Under the pieces are notes generated by a model. That model was not told where the DNA came from. It made no database searches and saw nothing but the letters and a program-made list of their open reading frames with translations. From Paenibacillus castaneae (GTDB taxonomy: Bacteria > Bacillota > Bacilli > Paenibacillales > Paenibacillaceae), in assembly GCF_002884445.1 (NCBI RefSeq), contig NZ_KZ614144.1:1220202-1284201 (forward strand): a stretch of 64,000 nt of DNA. Reading direction: 5' to 3'. Of this stretch, positions 17,982-25,019 are shown one piece after another. Every line of letters starts with the position of its first letter. The first letter of the stretch is position 1. A program made the position numbers and the translations under genes.

Positions 17982-19281
17982 CTTTTGGACAGTAGTGGGC
18001 TTTACGTTAAAAAACAAATTCAGAGCAAAAGCGTTTTTGATTACAACTTTGATCATTGCCATTATTATGACTATCGGAATTAATCTTCCTTATATTTTCT
18101 CGCAATTCAACAGTGGTGACAAAGTAAGCCAGATTGGATATATTCATTCTAAGTCAGCGGAAGATTCGGCGACAGGTGATCAATTGAAGGCCTATTTCGA
18201 AGCACAGGAAAAATCAGATATTAAATTAGTCCCATACGAAGATAAAGGCTCGGTTTCAGAGAACGAGAAACAGCTGAAACAAGCGATTGCGGATAAAGAT
18301 ATTGTAGGCTATCTCCAATTTGGCAAAATGTCAGAGAACGGCTTCCCAGAGATGACATATAAATCCGAGAAGCTGATGGCGTACGAGTCGACTAGCCCCA
18401 TTCAAAGCGCTCTTCAAATTATTCGTCAAGGAACCATCCTGCATGATGCTGGTTTAACAGCTGAGCAGCTTGCTCTGCTTAACGCACCGATTGAAATTGC
18501 TACGATGCAAATTTCGGCAACAGATGGTACGACAAATGTAGATGATGGAAAATCACTTGAGCAACAAGCTGTAAATATGGGTCTTGTCTATTTAATCGTT
18601 GTCCTGCTGTTTATGGCCATTATGATTACAGGTCAGCTCATTGCATCAGAGATTACAGCTGAGAAGAGCTCACGCGTTATGGAGCTGCTCATTACGAGCG
18701 TATCTCCTTTGAAGCAAATGTTCGGAAAAATCGTTGGTATGTTTCTCGTAGGTTTGATCCAAGTATCCGTGTATGTTCTCGTCCTAATTATTAACGTAAG
18801 TCTGCCGCATAATAATAAATTGCTTGAACAATTCAATATTGATTTAACGAAAATTGATCCGAAGCTGCTTATATTCGCGGTATTGTTCTACTTAACTGGT
18901 TATCTATTATTCGCAACATTGTTTGCGGCTGTAGGCTCAATCGTCAGCCGTACAGAGGATCTGGGTCAAGCCGTCCTCCCTATTACTATGCTTTCCTTGG
19001 CCGGCTTCTACATTTCCATATTCAGCATCACAAGCCCGGATAGCATGCTTGTCAAAGTATCATCCTTTATTCCGTTTTTCTCACCTTTCGTTATGCTGCT
19101 AAGACTAGGCTTAACAGATCCGCCGGTATGGGAAATTTGCACCTCGATCGGTATCCTGTTCGTCACCATCTATGTGGCTGTATGGATATCCGCTAAAATT
19201 TACCGCACAGGTGTGCTTATGTATGGCAAACGGCCTACCTTTAAAGAAATTCGCAAAGCTATGAAGGCTTATAAGATATAA
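17974..19281 (+). CDS. ABC transporter permease, NatB/YhaP-like
   Basis: A 435-residue ABC-2 membrane protein. One N-terminal helix (about 15-38) is followed by a large extracellular domain of about 150 residues and then five or six helices. The phrase SEITAEKSSRVMELLITSV is the conserved cytoplasmic coupling motif of NatB/YhaP permeases. I chose ATG 17974, which has GGCGGT about 7 bases before it and overlaps the ATPase stop by eight bases. It completes a second exporter within the same operon and precedes a terminator. Confidence 0.9.
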   Translation: MNSFWTVVGFTLKNKFRAKAFLITTLIIAIIMTIGINLPYIFSQFNSGDKVSQIGYIHSKSAEDSATGDQLKAYFEAQEKSDIKLVPYEDKGSVSENEKQLKQAIADKDIVGYLQFGKMSENGFPEMTYKSEKLMAYESTSPIQSALQIIRQGTILHDAGLTAEQLALLNAPIEIATMQISATDGTTNVDDGKSLEQQAVNMGLVYLIVVLLFMAIMITGQLIASEITAEKSSRVMELLITSVSPLKQMFGKIVGMFLVGLIQVSVYVLVLIINVSLPHNNKLLEQFNIDLTKIDPKLLIFAVLFYLTGYLLFATLFAAVGSIVSRTEDLGQAVLPITMLSLAGFYISIFSITSPDSMLVKVSSFIPFFSPFVMLLRLGLTDPPVWEICTSIGILFVTIYVAVWISAKIYRTGVLMYGKRPTFKEIRKAMKAYKI

Positions 19282-19288
19282 ATAGGTT

Positions 19289-19336
19289 TAGCCCACAAGA
19301 ATGACACTTTGAAAAAAGCGGATTGCTTGTGGGCTA
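19289..19336 (+). terminator. Terminator of the GntR/ABC operon
   Basis: tagcccacaag (19289-19299) pairs perfectly with cttgtgggcta (19326-19336), followed by tttattt. Confidence 0.85.
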
Positions 19337-19398
19337 TTTATTTCCTATTCAGGTGAACAAGAACAATTAGAGACACATAGAGGGGAATTGATATCATT

Positions 19399-19671
19399 AT
19401 GAAGCGGATTAAATCTATGTATTATCAATTCATGAAAGAGCCTTTGTGGTTTAAAATGCTGATCCTAACAACTCTGCTTGTATCCATTATATTTAGCAGC
19501 TCAGCCTTCTCGGACAATAGTTATTACCGAAGCTTAGCTAAATTAACTGCAGCAATCTTTTTTTGTGCCTATGGGTTCAAAATGCGTAGAAATCGTCAAA
19601 TTTCAACGGTCTTCTTTGTTCTAGCCGTTATATGCATTTACTTATCATGGAGCAGCTTGAAGCTCACTTGA
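19399..19671 (+). CDS. Small hypothetical membrane protein
   Basis: A 90-residue protein with three hydrophobic segments (about residues 18-36, 46-58 and 69-86) and basic loops. I do not recognise the family. The ATG follows AGAGGGGAA at a spacing of about 12, which is weak but usable. It stands alone between two terminators. The amphipathic start and the membrane segments argue that it is a real gene, but there is no functional clue. Confidence 0.6.
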   Translation: MKRIKSMYYQFMKEPLWFKMLILTTLLVSIIFSSSAFSDNSYYRSLAKLTAAIFFCAYGFKMRRNRQISTVFFVLAVICIYLSWSSLKLT

Positions 19672-19702
19672 TTGTACCAAAAATATTGATTTACCTGCCT
19701 AG

Positions 19703-19732
19703 ACGGGCTTCCCCAGGGAGCTCGTTTTTTTT
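19703..19732 (+). terminator. Terminator after the small membrane protein gene
   Basis: A stem of about nine pairs including G-T wobbles (cgggcttcc at about 19704-19712 with ggagctcg at about 19717-19724) is followed by eight Ts. Confidence 0.7.
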
Positions 19733-19786
19733 ATTCCCCAAATAAATTAACACTGTAAATTTTATTAAATACACTGCATAGGAATC

Positions 19787-19817
19787 TCCCCCTTCACAAT
19801 AGTTTTGTCCCGTTATG
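19787..19817 (+). promoter_or_regulatory. 31-base element shared with the sugar-binding-protein promoter (copy A)
   Basis: The sequence tcccccttcacaatagtttt followed by gtcccgttatg matches the copy at 31361-31391 at 27 of 31 positions. It lies about 265 bases upstream of the dockerin remnant at 20083 and ahead of the cohesin/SLH gene. It is a candidate activator site, perhaps for the AraC-type response regulator encoded at 29724. Confidence 0.6.
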
Positions 19818-19924
19818 TTTCAGATATAGTTCTATTATGATTAACCTAATCTCTTACATAGCGACGGCTAATGTATCAGATAACGGAATGGCACCGTGTT
19901 TCCGCAAGACAGATAAAGCATTGC

Positions 19925-19995
19925 AACCAGGGGAGTAAGACAAAGCCACCGAATGACTAAGCAATTAGATGGAGGTGATTTGCTGAGATGTCCAC
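19925..19995 (+). ncRNA. Possible degenerate c-di-GMP-I (GEMM)-like riboswitch
   Basis: The order gcaacc, gacaaagccaccg, ctaag, atggaggtga, tttgc resembles the GEMM consensus (GCAAACC, GGACGCAAAGCC, CTA, ATGG...GGTT..GC). The ends gcaa and ttgc can pair, as can cacc and ggtg. The usual GNRA-capped hairpin and the G of GACGC are missing. This is a pattern-level suggestion, and it may be chance or a decayed element. Confidence 0.2.
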
Positions 19996-20082
19996 CTGAA
20001 GCATAACGTTTTCTTAATATTTATGTATGCGCTTAATAAAGAACAATGTGTGAGTGTTTGAACGTTGTAATATTACGATGCA

Positions 20083-20172
20083 GATTGGACCGCGTTTAAG
20101 CAAGCAGATATGAATGCGGATGATAAAATTGATATTTTCTATTTTTCAGCAGTAGCACAATTAAATGAGTAA
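20083..20172 (+). pseudogene. Remnant 3' end of a dockerin-encoding gene
   Basis: In frame, these bases encode DWTAFKQADMNADDKIDIFY then FSAVAQLNE and a TAA stop. This aligns with the C-terminal dockerin half of the two GH3 proteins (DWDKYKAADVNGDG...LSTVAQLIE). The ten bases after the stop (ctgagaagca) also match those after the first GH3 gene at 24744. There is no start or upstream coding sequence, and the calcium loop has lost a glycine. It is the scar of a third dockerin gene. Confidence 0.75.
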
Positions 20173-20234
20173 CTGAGAAGCAGGGGGAGAGCGCAGCCTT
20201 TACTCCTGTCTCAATCATGGGAGGAGCCTTCATC

Positions 20235-21944
20235 GTGAGACAAAAATCGTATTTGCTCAGCTTAATTTTATTAATGTGCTTTGTATATGTCCCTCCTCTG
20301 GTAACGTATGCAGATACCGCGCCTTCCTTTACTTTAAACGTGACTAACAGTCAGGTAGCATTAGGCAATGAGCTGCAGGTTACCGTTACCGGGAATGATC
20401 TGCGGGATATGTATGGATATGAATTCAGTCTCGAATTTGATCAAACGATGCTGGAATACAAGGGTGTCCAAGGCGGAATATCTGGAGGATTCTCCATCCA
20501 ACCGTTGCTTGAAGGTAATAAATTACGATTTGCAAGTACCAAGTTACATAAAGTAGCGGGTGAGAACGGCGCCTTAAATCTAGCGACCATAACGTTCAAA
20601 ACAATTCGACAAGGAAGCGCTGCACTAGAGCTGAAATCTGTTCAAACGGTGGATAGCCAGTTGACCGGACATACGTATCTTCCAAATACGAAGGCGAGCG
20701 CGTCGATTACTAGCGGAAATTCAGGAGACCCAGGCTCTGTAAATCCGCCAATTAATCAGTCAAAACCAGGGATTCTAAACCCGGACGTAAAGATGAATTC
20801 TGCAACGAAAACGGCAACTGCAATTGTAACCCAGGCAGACTGGGATAAGGCAGTCGAGCAAGTAGCGGCCAATGAAAAAGGAGTAAAAAATATAGAGATT
20901 GTCATTAAAGAAATACCGGGTGCAACAGCTTATGAACTGGAATTACCGACATCCGCTTTCGCAGCTATTGGAGGTTTAATCCAAATAAAGGTAACTTCGC
21001 CGCTTGGGACTATTTTAATATCCAATAAAATGTTTAAAGTAGGTGAAATAACTGCCAATAGCATACGGTTGAGGATCGGAAAAATCGATGCCAGTGAACT
21101 AGACCAAGCTTTAGGGAAGCAAATTGGTGATCGACCTGTTAGAGACATAAGCCTGTATAGCGGTGACAAAAAAATCTATTGGAATAACCCGGATGCCCCT
21201 ATAACGGTAGTCGTGCCCTATACACCGAACACAGAGGAATTAAAGAGCTCTGAGCATATCGTTGTATGGTATTTAAACGAGGAGGGGAAAGTGGTTCCGG
21301 TTCCTAATGGCAGATATGATGCCACTACGGGCACAGTCATTTTCTCGACTACACACTTAAGCAAGTACGCCGTTGCATTTGTACAAAAAACATTTGGCGA
21401 TATTGCTGCTTTGGGTTGGGCAAAAAACCAAATTGAGGTTTTGGCATCCAAAGGGATTATCAACGGTATCTCAGACAAGGCGTTTGCTCCTCGTCAGTCC
21501 GTTACACGCGCCGACTTTTTAGTCTTGTTAGTACGGACTTTAGAGGTTGACGTAAGTAAGGGAGCTGGAAGCGAATTTGCAGATGTGAAAGAAAGTGATT
21601 ATTTCCATGATGCTGTGAGAATCGCCAGAGGCCTCGGCATTACGGAAGGCGTAGGCAACAATATGTTCCTGCCTCACGAGCCAATTACAAGGGAAGACAT
21701 GATCGTATTAACAGAGCGTACGTTGAGATTGGTTAAACAAATGACAACAGACCCGAATGAGGAACAACTGAGCCAATTTAAGGATCATGCGAAAATAGCT
21801 GATTATGCTGTTAAAAGCGTTGCTGCAATGGTCAAAATGGGACTTGTTCAGGGGTCAGGCGGCATGATTGATCCAAAAGGAACAACGAATCGGGCTCAAG
21901 CAGCTGTATTGATGTACAACATTTATACAAATTTGTATAAGTAG
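20235..21944 (+). CDS. Surface protein with cohesin-like domain and three SLH repeats
   Basis: A 569-residue secreted protein. A signal peptide (about 1-30, ending near TYA) is followed by a cohesin-like beta-sandwich (about 33-160: FTLNVTNSQVALGNELQVTV, YGYEFSLEFDQTMLEY). A linker with GNSGDPGSVNPPINQ and a middle domain (about 190-380) come next, then three SLH repeats starting near residues 387, 448 and 513. SLH repeats bind pyruvylated secondary wall polymers and anchor proteins to the cell surface. The start is GTG 20235, eight bases behind GGGAGGAG; the ATG at 20217 overlaps that ribosome site. Together with the two downstream dockerin-bearing GH3 enzymes it looks like an anchoring scaffoldin with a single cohesin. 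Binding between these particular partners is inferred. Confidence 0.88.
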   Translation: MRQKSYLLSLILLMCFVYVPPLVTYADTAPSFTLNVTNSQVALGNELQVTVTGNDLRDMYGYEFSLEFDQTMLEYKGVQGGISGGFSIQPLLEGNKLRFASTKLHKVAGENGALNLATITFKTIRQGSAALELKSVQTVDSQLTGHTYLPNTKASASITSGNSGDPGSVNPPINQSKPGILNPDVKMNSATKTATAIVTQADWDKAVEQVAANEKGVKNIEIVIKEIPGATAYELELPTSAFAAIGGLIQIKVTSPLGTILISNKMFKVGEITANSIRLRIGKIDASELDQALGKQIGDRPVRDISLYSGDKKIYWNNPDAPITVVVPYTPNTEELKSSEHIVVWYLNEEGKVVPVPNGRYDATTGTVIFSTTHLSKYAVAFVQKTFGDIAALGWAKNQIEVLASKGIINGISDKAFAPRQSVTRADFLVLLVRTLEVDVSKGAGSEFADVKESDYFHDAVRIARGLGITEGVGNNMFLPHEPITREDMIVLTERTLRLVKQMTTDPNEEQLSQFKDHAKIADYAVKSVAAMVKMGLVQGSGGMIDPKGTTNRAQAAVLMYNIYTNLYK

Positions 21945-22148
21945 GTTAGACCACTTCCTTCGATTCTAGTTCTATGACGATAGTAATGTAGGAGGTGATA
22001 GTTATAAAATGTGAAGTCCATCTTAAGTAAACGAGGTTTATGAAGATTTTTGGTACGGGTCATTAAAAGTTAAGGAAATCTCAACAACGAAAGCCTAAGA
22101 AGGGAATGGCAAAGCGTATAAAATATAATTAATGTGAGGGGATAGAAT
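21945..22148 (+). other. Leader between the cohesin/SLH gene and the first GH3 gene
   Basis: No terminator hairpin is visible, so read-through from the anchor gene is possible. A free-standing taggaggtgat at about 21990 resembles a ribosome site but only a tiny frame follows. The GH3 start is served by GTGAGGGG near 22134. Confidence 0.4.
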
Positions 22149-24743
22149 ATGAATTCGATCTCAATAAAATCTAAACCAGTTGCGTTGCTTTTACTTGGTT
22201 CGTTGTTATTATCTTCGCTTGGTTTACCAAACGCAAGTGCGGCTAATGGCGCAACACAGCCTATTATCTCTAGTCATATGAAGAATATACTTACGATTGA
22301 TGGCAAGAAGTACAAGGATTTAAACGGTAATGGTGAACTGGACATTTATGAAAACTGGGAGAAATCTACAGCAGAGCGCGTGGCCGACCTCATACCGCGC
22401 ATGAGCGTGTCGGAGAAAGCTGGCCTCATGAACATCACATCTAATCCTAGCGCTACCACCGTCAACGATTTCATCCAAAATCGCAACCTACGTTACTTCA
22501 TCCTACGCGACAACCCTACTGCCTTCGATATAGCTACACGGAACAACACGTATCAGGAGATCGCGGAAGCCACAAAGCTGGGTATCCCGATCGTATTCAC
22601 CTCCAACCCGCGAAACAATATTGCAGAATCTCTCCAGTTCGGCTTCCAAGAGGCCTCTGGACAGTTCTCCTCTTGGCCTGGACCCTTGGGCATGGCGGCA
22701 ACACAAGACCAAGCCCTTATCCGCGACTTTGCAGAGATCGCCCGCCAAGAGTGGCGCGCGTCCGGCATCCGGAAGATCTATGGCACCCAGGTTGAGGTCG
22801 CGACAGAGCCGCGTTGGCGCCGTATCAGCGAAACTTTCGGCGAGAGCCCAGAGCTAAACTCGATGATAGCCACTGAGGTTGTTAAAGGCTTCCAAGGGGA
22901 AAAGATCAACAGCGAGTCTGTTGTCCATACCATCAAGCATTTCCCTGGTGACGGGCCTGTAGTAAAAGGTCTGGACCCGCACTTACCGCACGGCAAGTAT
23001 ACGCTCTACCCGACGCCTGGAAGCTTGTTCAAGTATCAGCTTCCACCGTTCCAGGCTGCAATTGACGCAGGGGCGAGCGCGATCATGTCCTTCTACAACG
23101 TTCCTAGCAACGAGAGTGCCGATCAGCTCCCGAAAGAGCTTTGGTACTCTGAAACCGAGCAGTTCGAGCAGGTGGCAGGTGCCTACAACGAGGGCATTAT
23201 CACCGACCTGTTGCGGAACAAGTTGGGCTTCAAAGGCTACGTGAACAGCGACAGCGGCGTGCTGGCCGGCATGGCTTATGGCGTAGAGGGCCTGACGATC
23301 GAGGAGAAATTTGCTAAGGCGATCCGCGCCGGAACGAGCATCTTCTCAGACAGCAACGACCCAAGCGGACTCATCTCCGCGGTTAACAAGGGTGTGCTCA
23401 AAGAAGAGGAACTCACTCCTTCATTGACACTTCTGCTTACGGAGATATTCGATCTCGGACTGTTCGAGAACCCGTACGTTGACCCGGCTGCGGCTCAGGA
23501 AATCGCAGACTCACCTGCAAACCAGGCACGGGCCGACGAGGCTCACCGCGAGTCGGTTACACTCTTGCGCAACAATGAGGGACTGCTGCCGCTGACCGAT
23601 GCAAAACTCGCCACTACAAAGCTGTACGTGGAGGTTTTCAACGGTACCAACAGTGTCGCTCAGACCGCTTCAATGAAGGAGGTCATCGCTAAGGAAGATC
23701 CATCGGTGAAAATTGTCAATAAGCTCGAGGAGGCGAACGCAGCACTTGTGGTGTTACGTCCGAAACCATACGAGTACCCTGACCTCTCCACAGTGGAGAT
23801 TCAGTTGGGCACACTCACTGGTATCGACGTTGCTCGGGTCAAACAGATCGAGGCGGCCGTTCCGACTGCCCTAGTGATCAACATGACCAATCCGTGGGTT
23901 ATCAACGAGGTTGAACCCGCCGCTGCAGCTGTAGTGGCAACCTACAGCGTTAAGGCTGAAGCCCTGCTCGACGTGCTGCGCGGGCGCTTCAACCCTACTG
24001 GTAAGCTGCCGATCACGATCCCAGCTAGCCAAGAGGCAGTAGAGAAAAACGCACCGGACGTACCAGGCTACGCCGAAGCGTTCGACTACACTTATACGAA
24101 TGCAGTTGGTGATGGCTACACATTCGGTTTTGGATTATCTTATGAAGCAAATACTTCTGACATTAGTGCTACGCTAACAGGAGATACGTCTGTAATGGCT
24201 GGAAAAGCTTTCAACCTTAATTTTGGTCTGAATAAAGTAGCTCAAAATGTGTATGCCGAGGAGCTTACTCTTAATTTTGATCCGGCTAAATTGGACTTTG
24301 TAGACGCAACGTCATTGAAAACAGGCTTGCAAGTCGTAAGCAAAGAGGTGAAAGCGCCAGGGAAAGTTCGAATTATACTTGCGAGCCTAGGAGAAGGCAA
24401 TGCGATTCATTCGGACGGCGATCTATTAAGTTTGAAGCTTAAAGCAAAATCGAACATCCAGGCAGCTTCTACTGATGTTAAGCTGACAAACATTATTTTG
24501 GCTGATGGAAATGGTGTTGAAACGCCGCTTGCGAGCGCTACCCACAGTATAAGCATTGGTTACATTAAAGGCGACCTGAACGGTGATGGCAAAGTGTCGA
24601 TTGGTGACCTAGGCATCGTTGCGGCTGCATTCGGTAAGACAGATAAAAGTCCAGACTGGGATAAATATAAGGCAGCGGATGTAAATGGGGATGGCATAAT
24701 TGATATCAAAGATCTCTCTACTGTCGCGCAATTAATTGAGTAA
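22149..24743 (+). CDS. Secreted GH3 glycosidase with C-terminal cohesin-like and dockerin domains
   Basis: An 864-residue secreted enzyme. The signal peptide (1-32) ends at ASA. The GH3 TIM barrel and sandwich domains cover about 50-660, with KHFPGDG and nucleophile D368 in GFKGYVNSDSG. The end of the sandwich is FGFGLSYE. A cohesin-like domain (about 670-800, SVMAGKAFNLNFGLNKVAQN) follows. Last is a type I dockerin with two calcium loops, DLNGDGKVSIGD and DVNGDGIIDIKD (about 803-862). GH3 enzymes are mostly beta-glucosidases or beta-xylosidases; the specificity is open. The core from about 22380 to 24110 is richer in GC than both ends, suggesting a transferred catalytic module. The dockerin implies docking on a cohesin such as the one in the preceding SLH protein. 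Confidence 0.9.
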   Translation: MNSISIKSKPVALLLLGSLLLSSLGLPNASAANGATQPIISSHMKNILTIDGKKYKDLNGNGELDIYENWEKSTAERVADLIPRMSVSEKAGLMNITSNPSATTVNDFIQNRNLRYFILRDNPTAFDIATRNNTYQEIAEATKLGIPIVFTSNPRNNIAESLQFGFQEASGQFSSWPGPLGMAATQDQALIRDFAEIARQEWRASGIRKIYGTQVEVATEPRWRRISETFGESPELNSMIATEVVKGFQGEKINSESVVHTIKHFPGDGPVVKGLDPHLPHGKYTLYPTPGSLFKYQLPPFQAAIDAGASAIMSFYNVPSNESADQLPKELWYSETEQFEQVAGAYNEGIITDLLRNKLGFKGYVNSDSGVLAGMAYGVEGLTIEEKFAKAIRAGTSIFSDSNDPSGLISAVNKGVLKEEELTPSLTLLLTEIFDLGLFENPYVDPAAAQEIADSPANQARADEAHRESVTLLRNNEGLLPLTDAKLATTKLYVEVFNGTNSVAQTASMKEVIAKEDPSVKIVNKLEEANAALVVLRPKPYEYPDLSTVEIQLGTLTGIDVARVKQIEAAVPTALVINMTNPWVINEVEPAAAAVVATYSVKAEALLDVLRGRFNPTGKLPITIPASQEAVEKNAPDVPGYAEAFDYTYTNAVGDGYTFGFGLSYEANTSDISATLTGDTSVMAGKAFNLNFGLNKVAQNVYAEELTLNFDPAKLDFVDATSLKTGLQVVSKEVKAPGKVRIILASLGEGNAIHSDGDLLSLKLKAKSNIQAASTDVKLTNIILADGNGVETPLASATHSISIGYIKGDLNGDGKVSIGDLGIVAAAFGKTDKSPDWDKYKAADVNGDGIIDIKDLSTVAQLIE

Positions 24744-24745
24744 CT
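24160..24745 (+). repeat. Cohesin-dockerin module repeat, copy 1
   Basis: This segment is nearly identical in DNA to 27262-27844. Only a few scattered bases differ, most of them in the first 100 bases. It encodes the whole cohesin-like and dockerin part of the first GH3 protein. The nearly perfect identity, including silent sites, indicates recent duplication or gene conversion. Confidence 0.93.
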
Positions 24746-24784
24746 GAGAAGCAAATGGATCCCGGGATGCTATTCATTTAAACG

Positions 24785-24811
24785 AAGCTCCTCCTACATT
24801 CGTAGGAGGGC
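24785..24811 (+). terminator. Hairpin after the first GH3 gene
   Basis: aagctcctcctac pairs with gtaggagggctt around a short loop. The T tail is poor (cccgatccatttt), so it may be an RNA-stability element or a weak terminator. Confidence 0.5.
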
Positions 24812-25006
24812 TTCCCGATCCATTTTATGCAAGTTGTTTCATAGAGCTCTATATCTATTGGATGAAAGGGAGGTGATCGGTATAAGTAATAAACGGCGGG
24901 ATATCCGACATTTTGCTTTCGCTTACCAACAGTGAATGGATGGGGAACATAACATTTAACAGAACGAATCTACTTAAGCAAATGCCCAAAGGCGATCATT
25001 ATTATT

Positions 25007-25014
25007 AGGAGGGG
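25007..25014 (+). promoter_or_regulatory. Ribosome site AGGAGGGG that points to a CTG start
   Basis: This near-perfect site is 5 bases before CTG 25020. It is 62 bases before the first in-frame ATG (25077), which is too far for initiation there. It decides the start of the second GH3 gene. Confidence 0.75.
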
Positions 25015-25019
25015 TTTAT

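Noticed and set aside
24743..25019. 20-codon frame starting GTG after ggaggtgatcgg near 24875
   Set aside because: The composition is not protein-like and the frame is not shared by the similar ggaggtgat sites at 19980 and 21990, so a conserved leader peptide is not supported.
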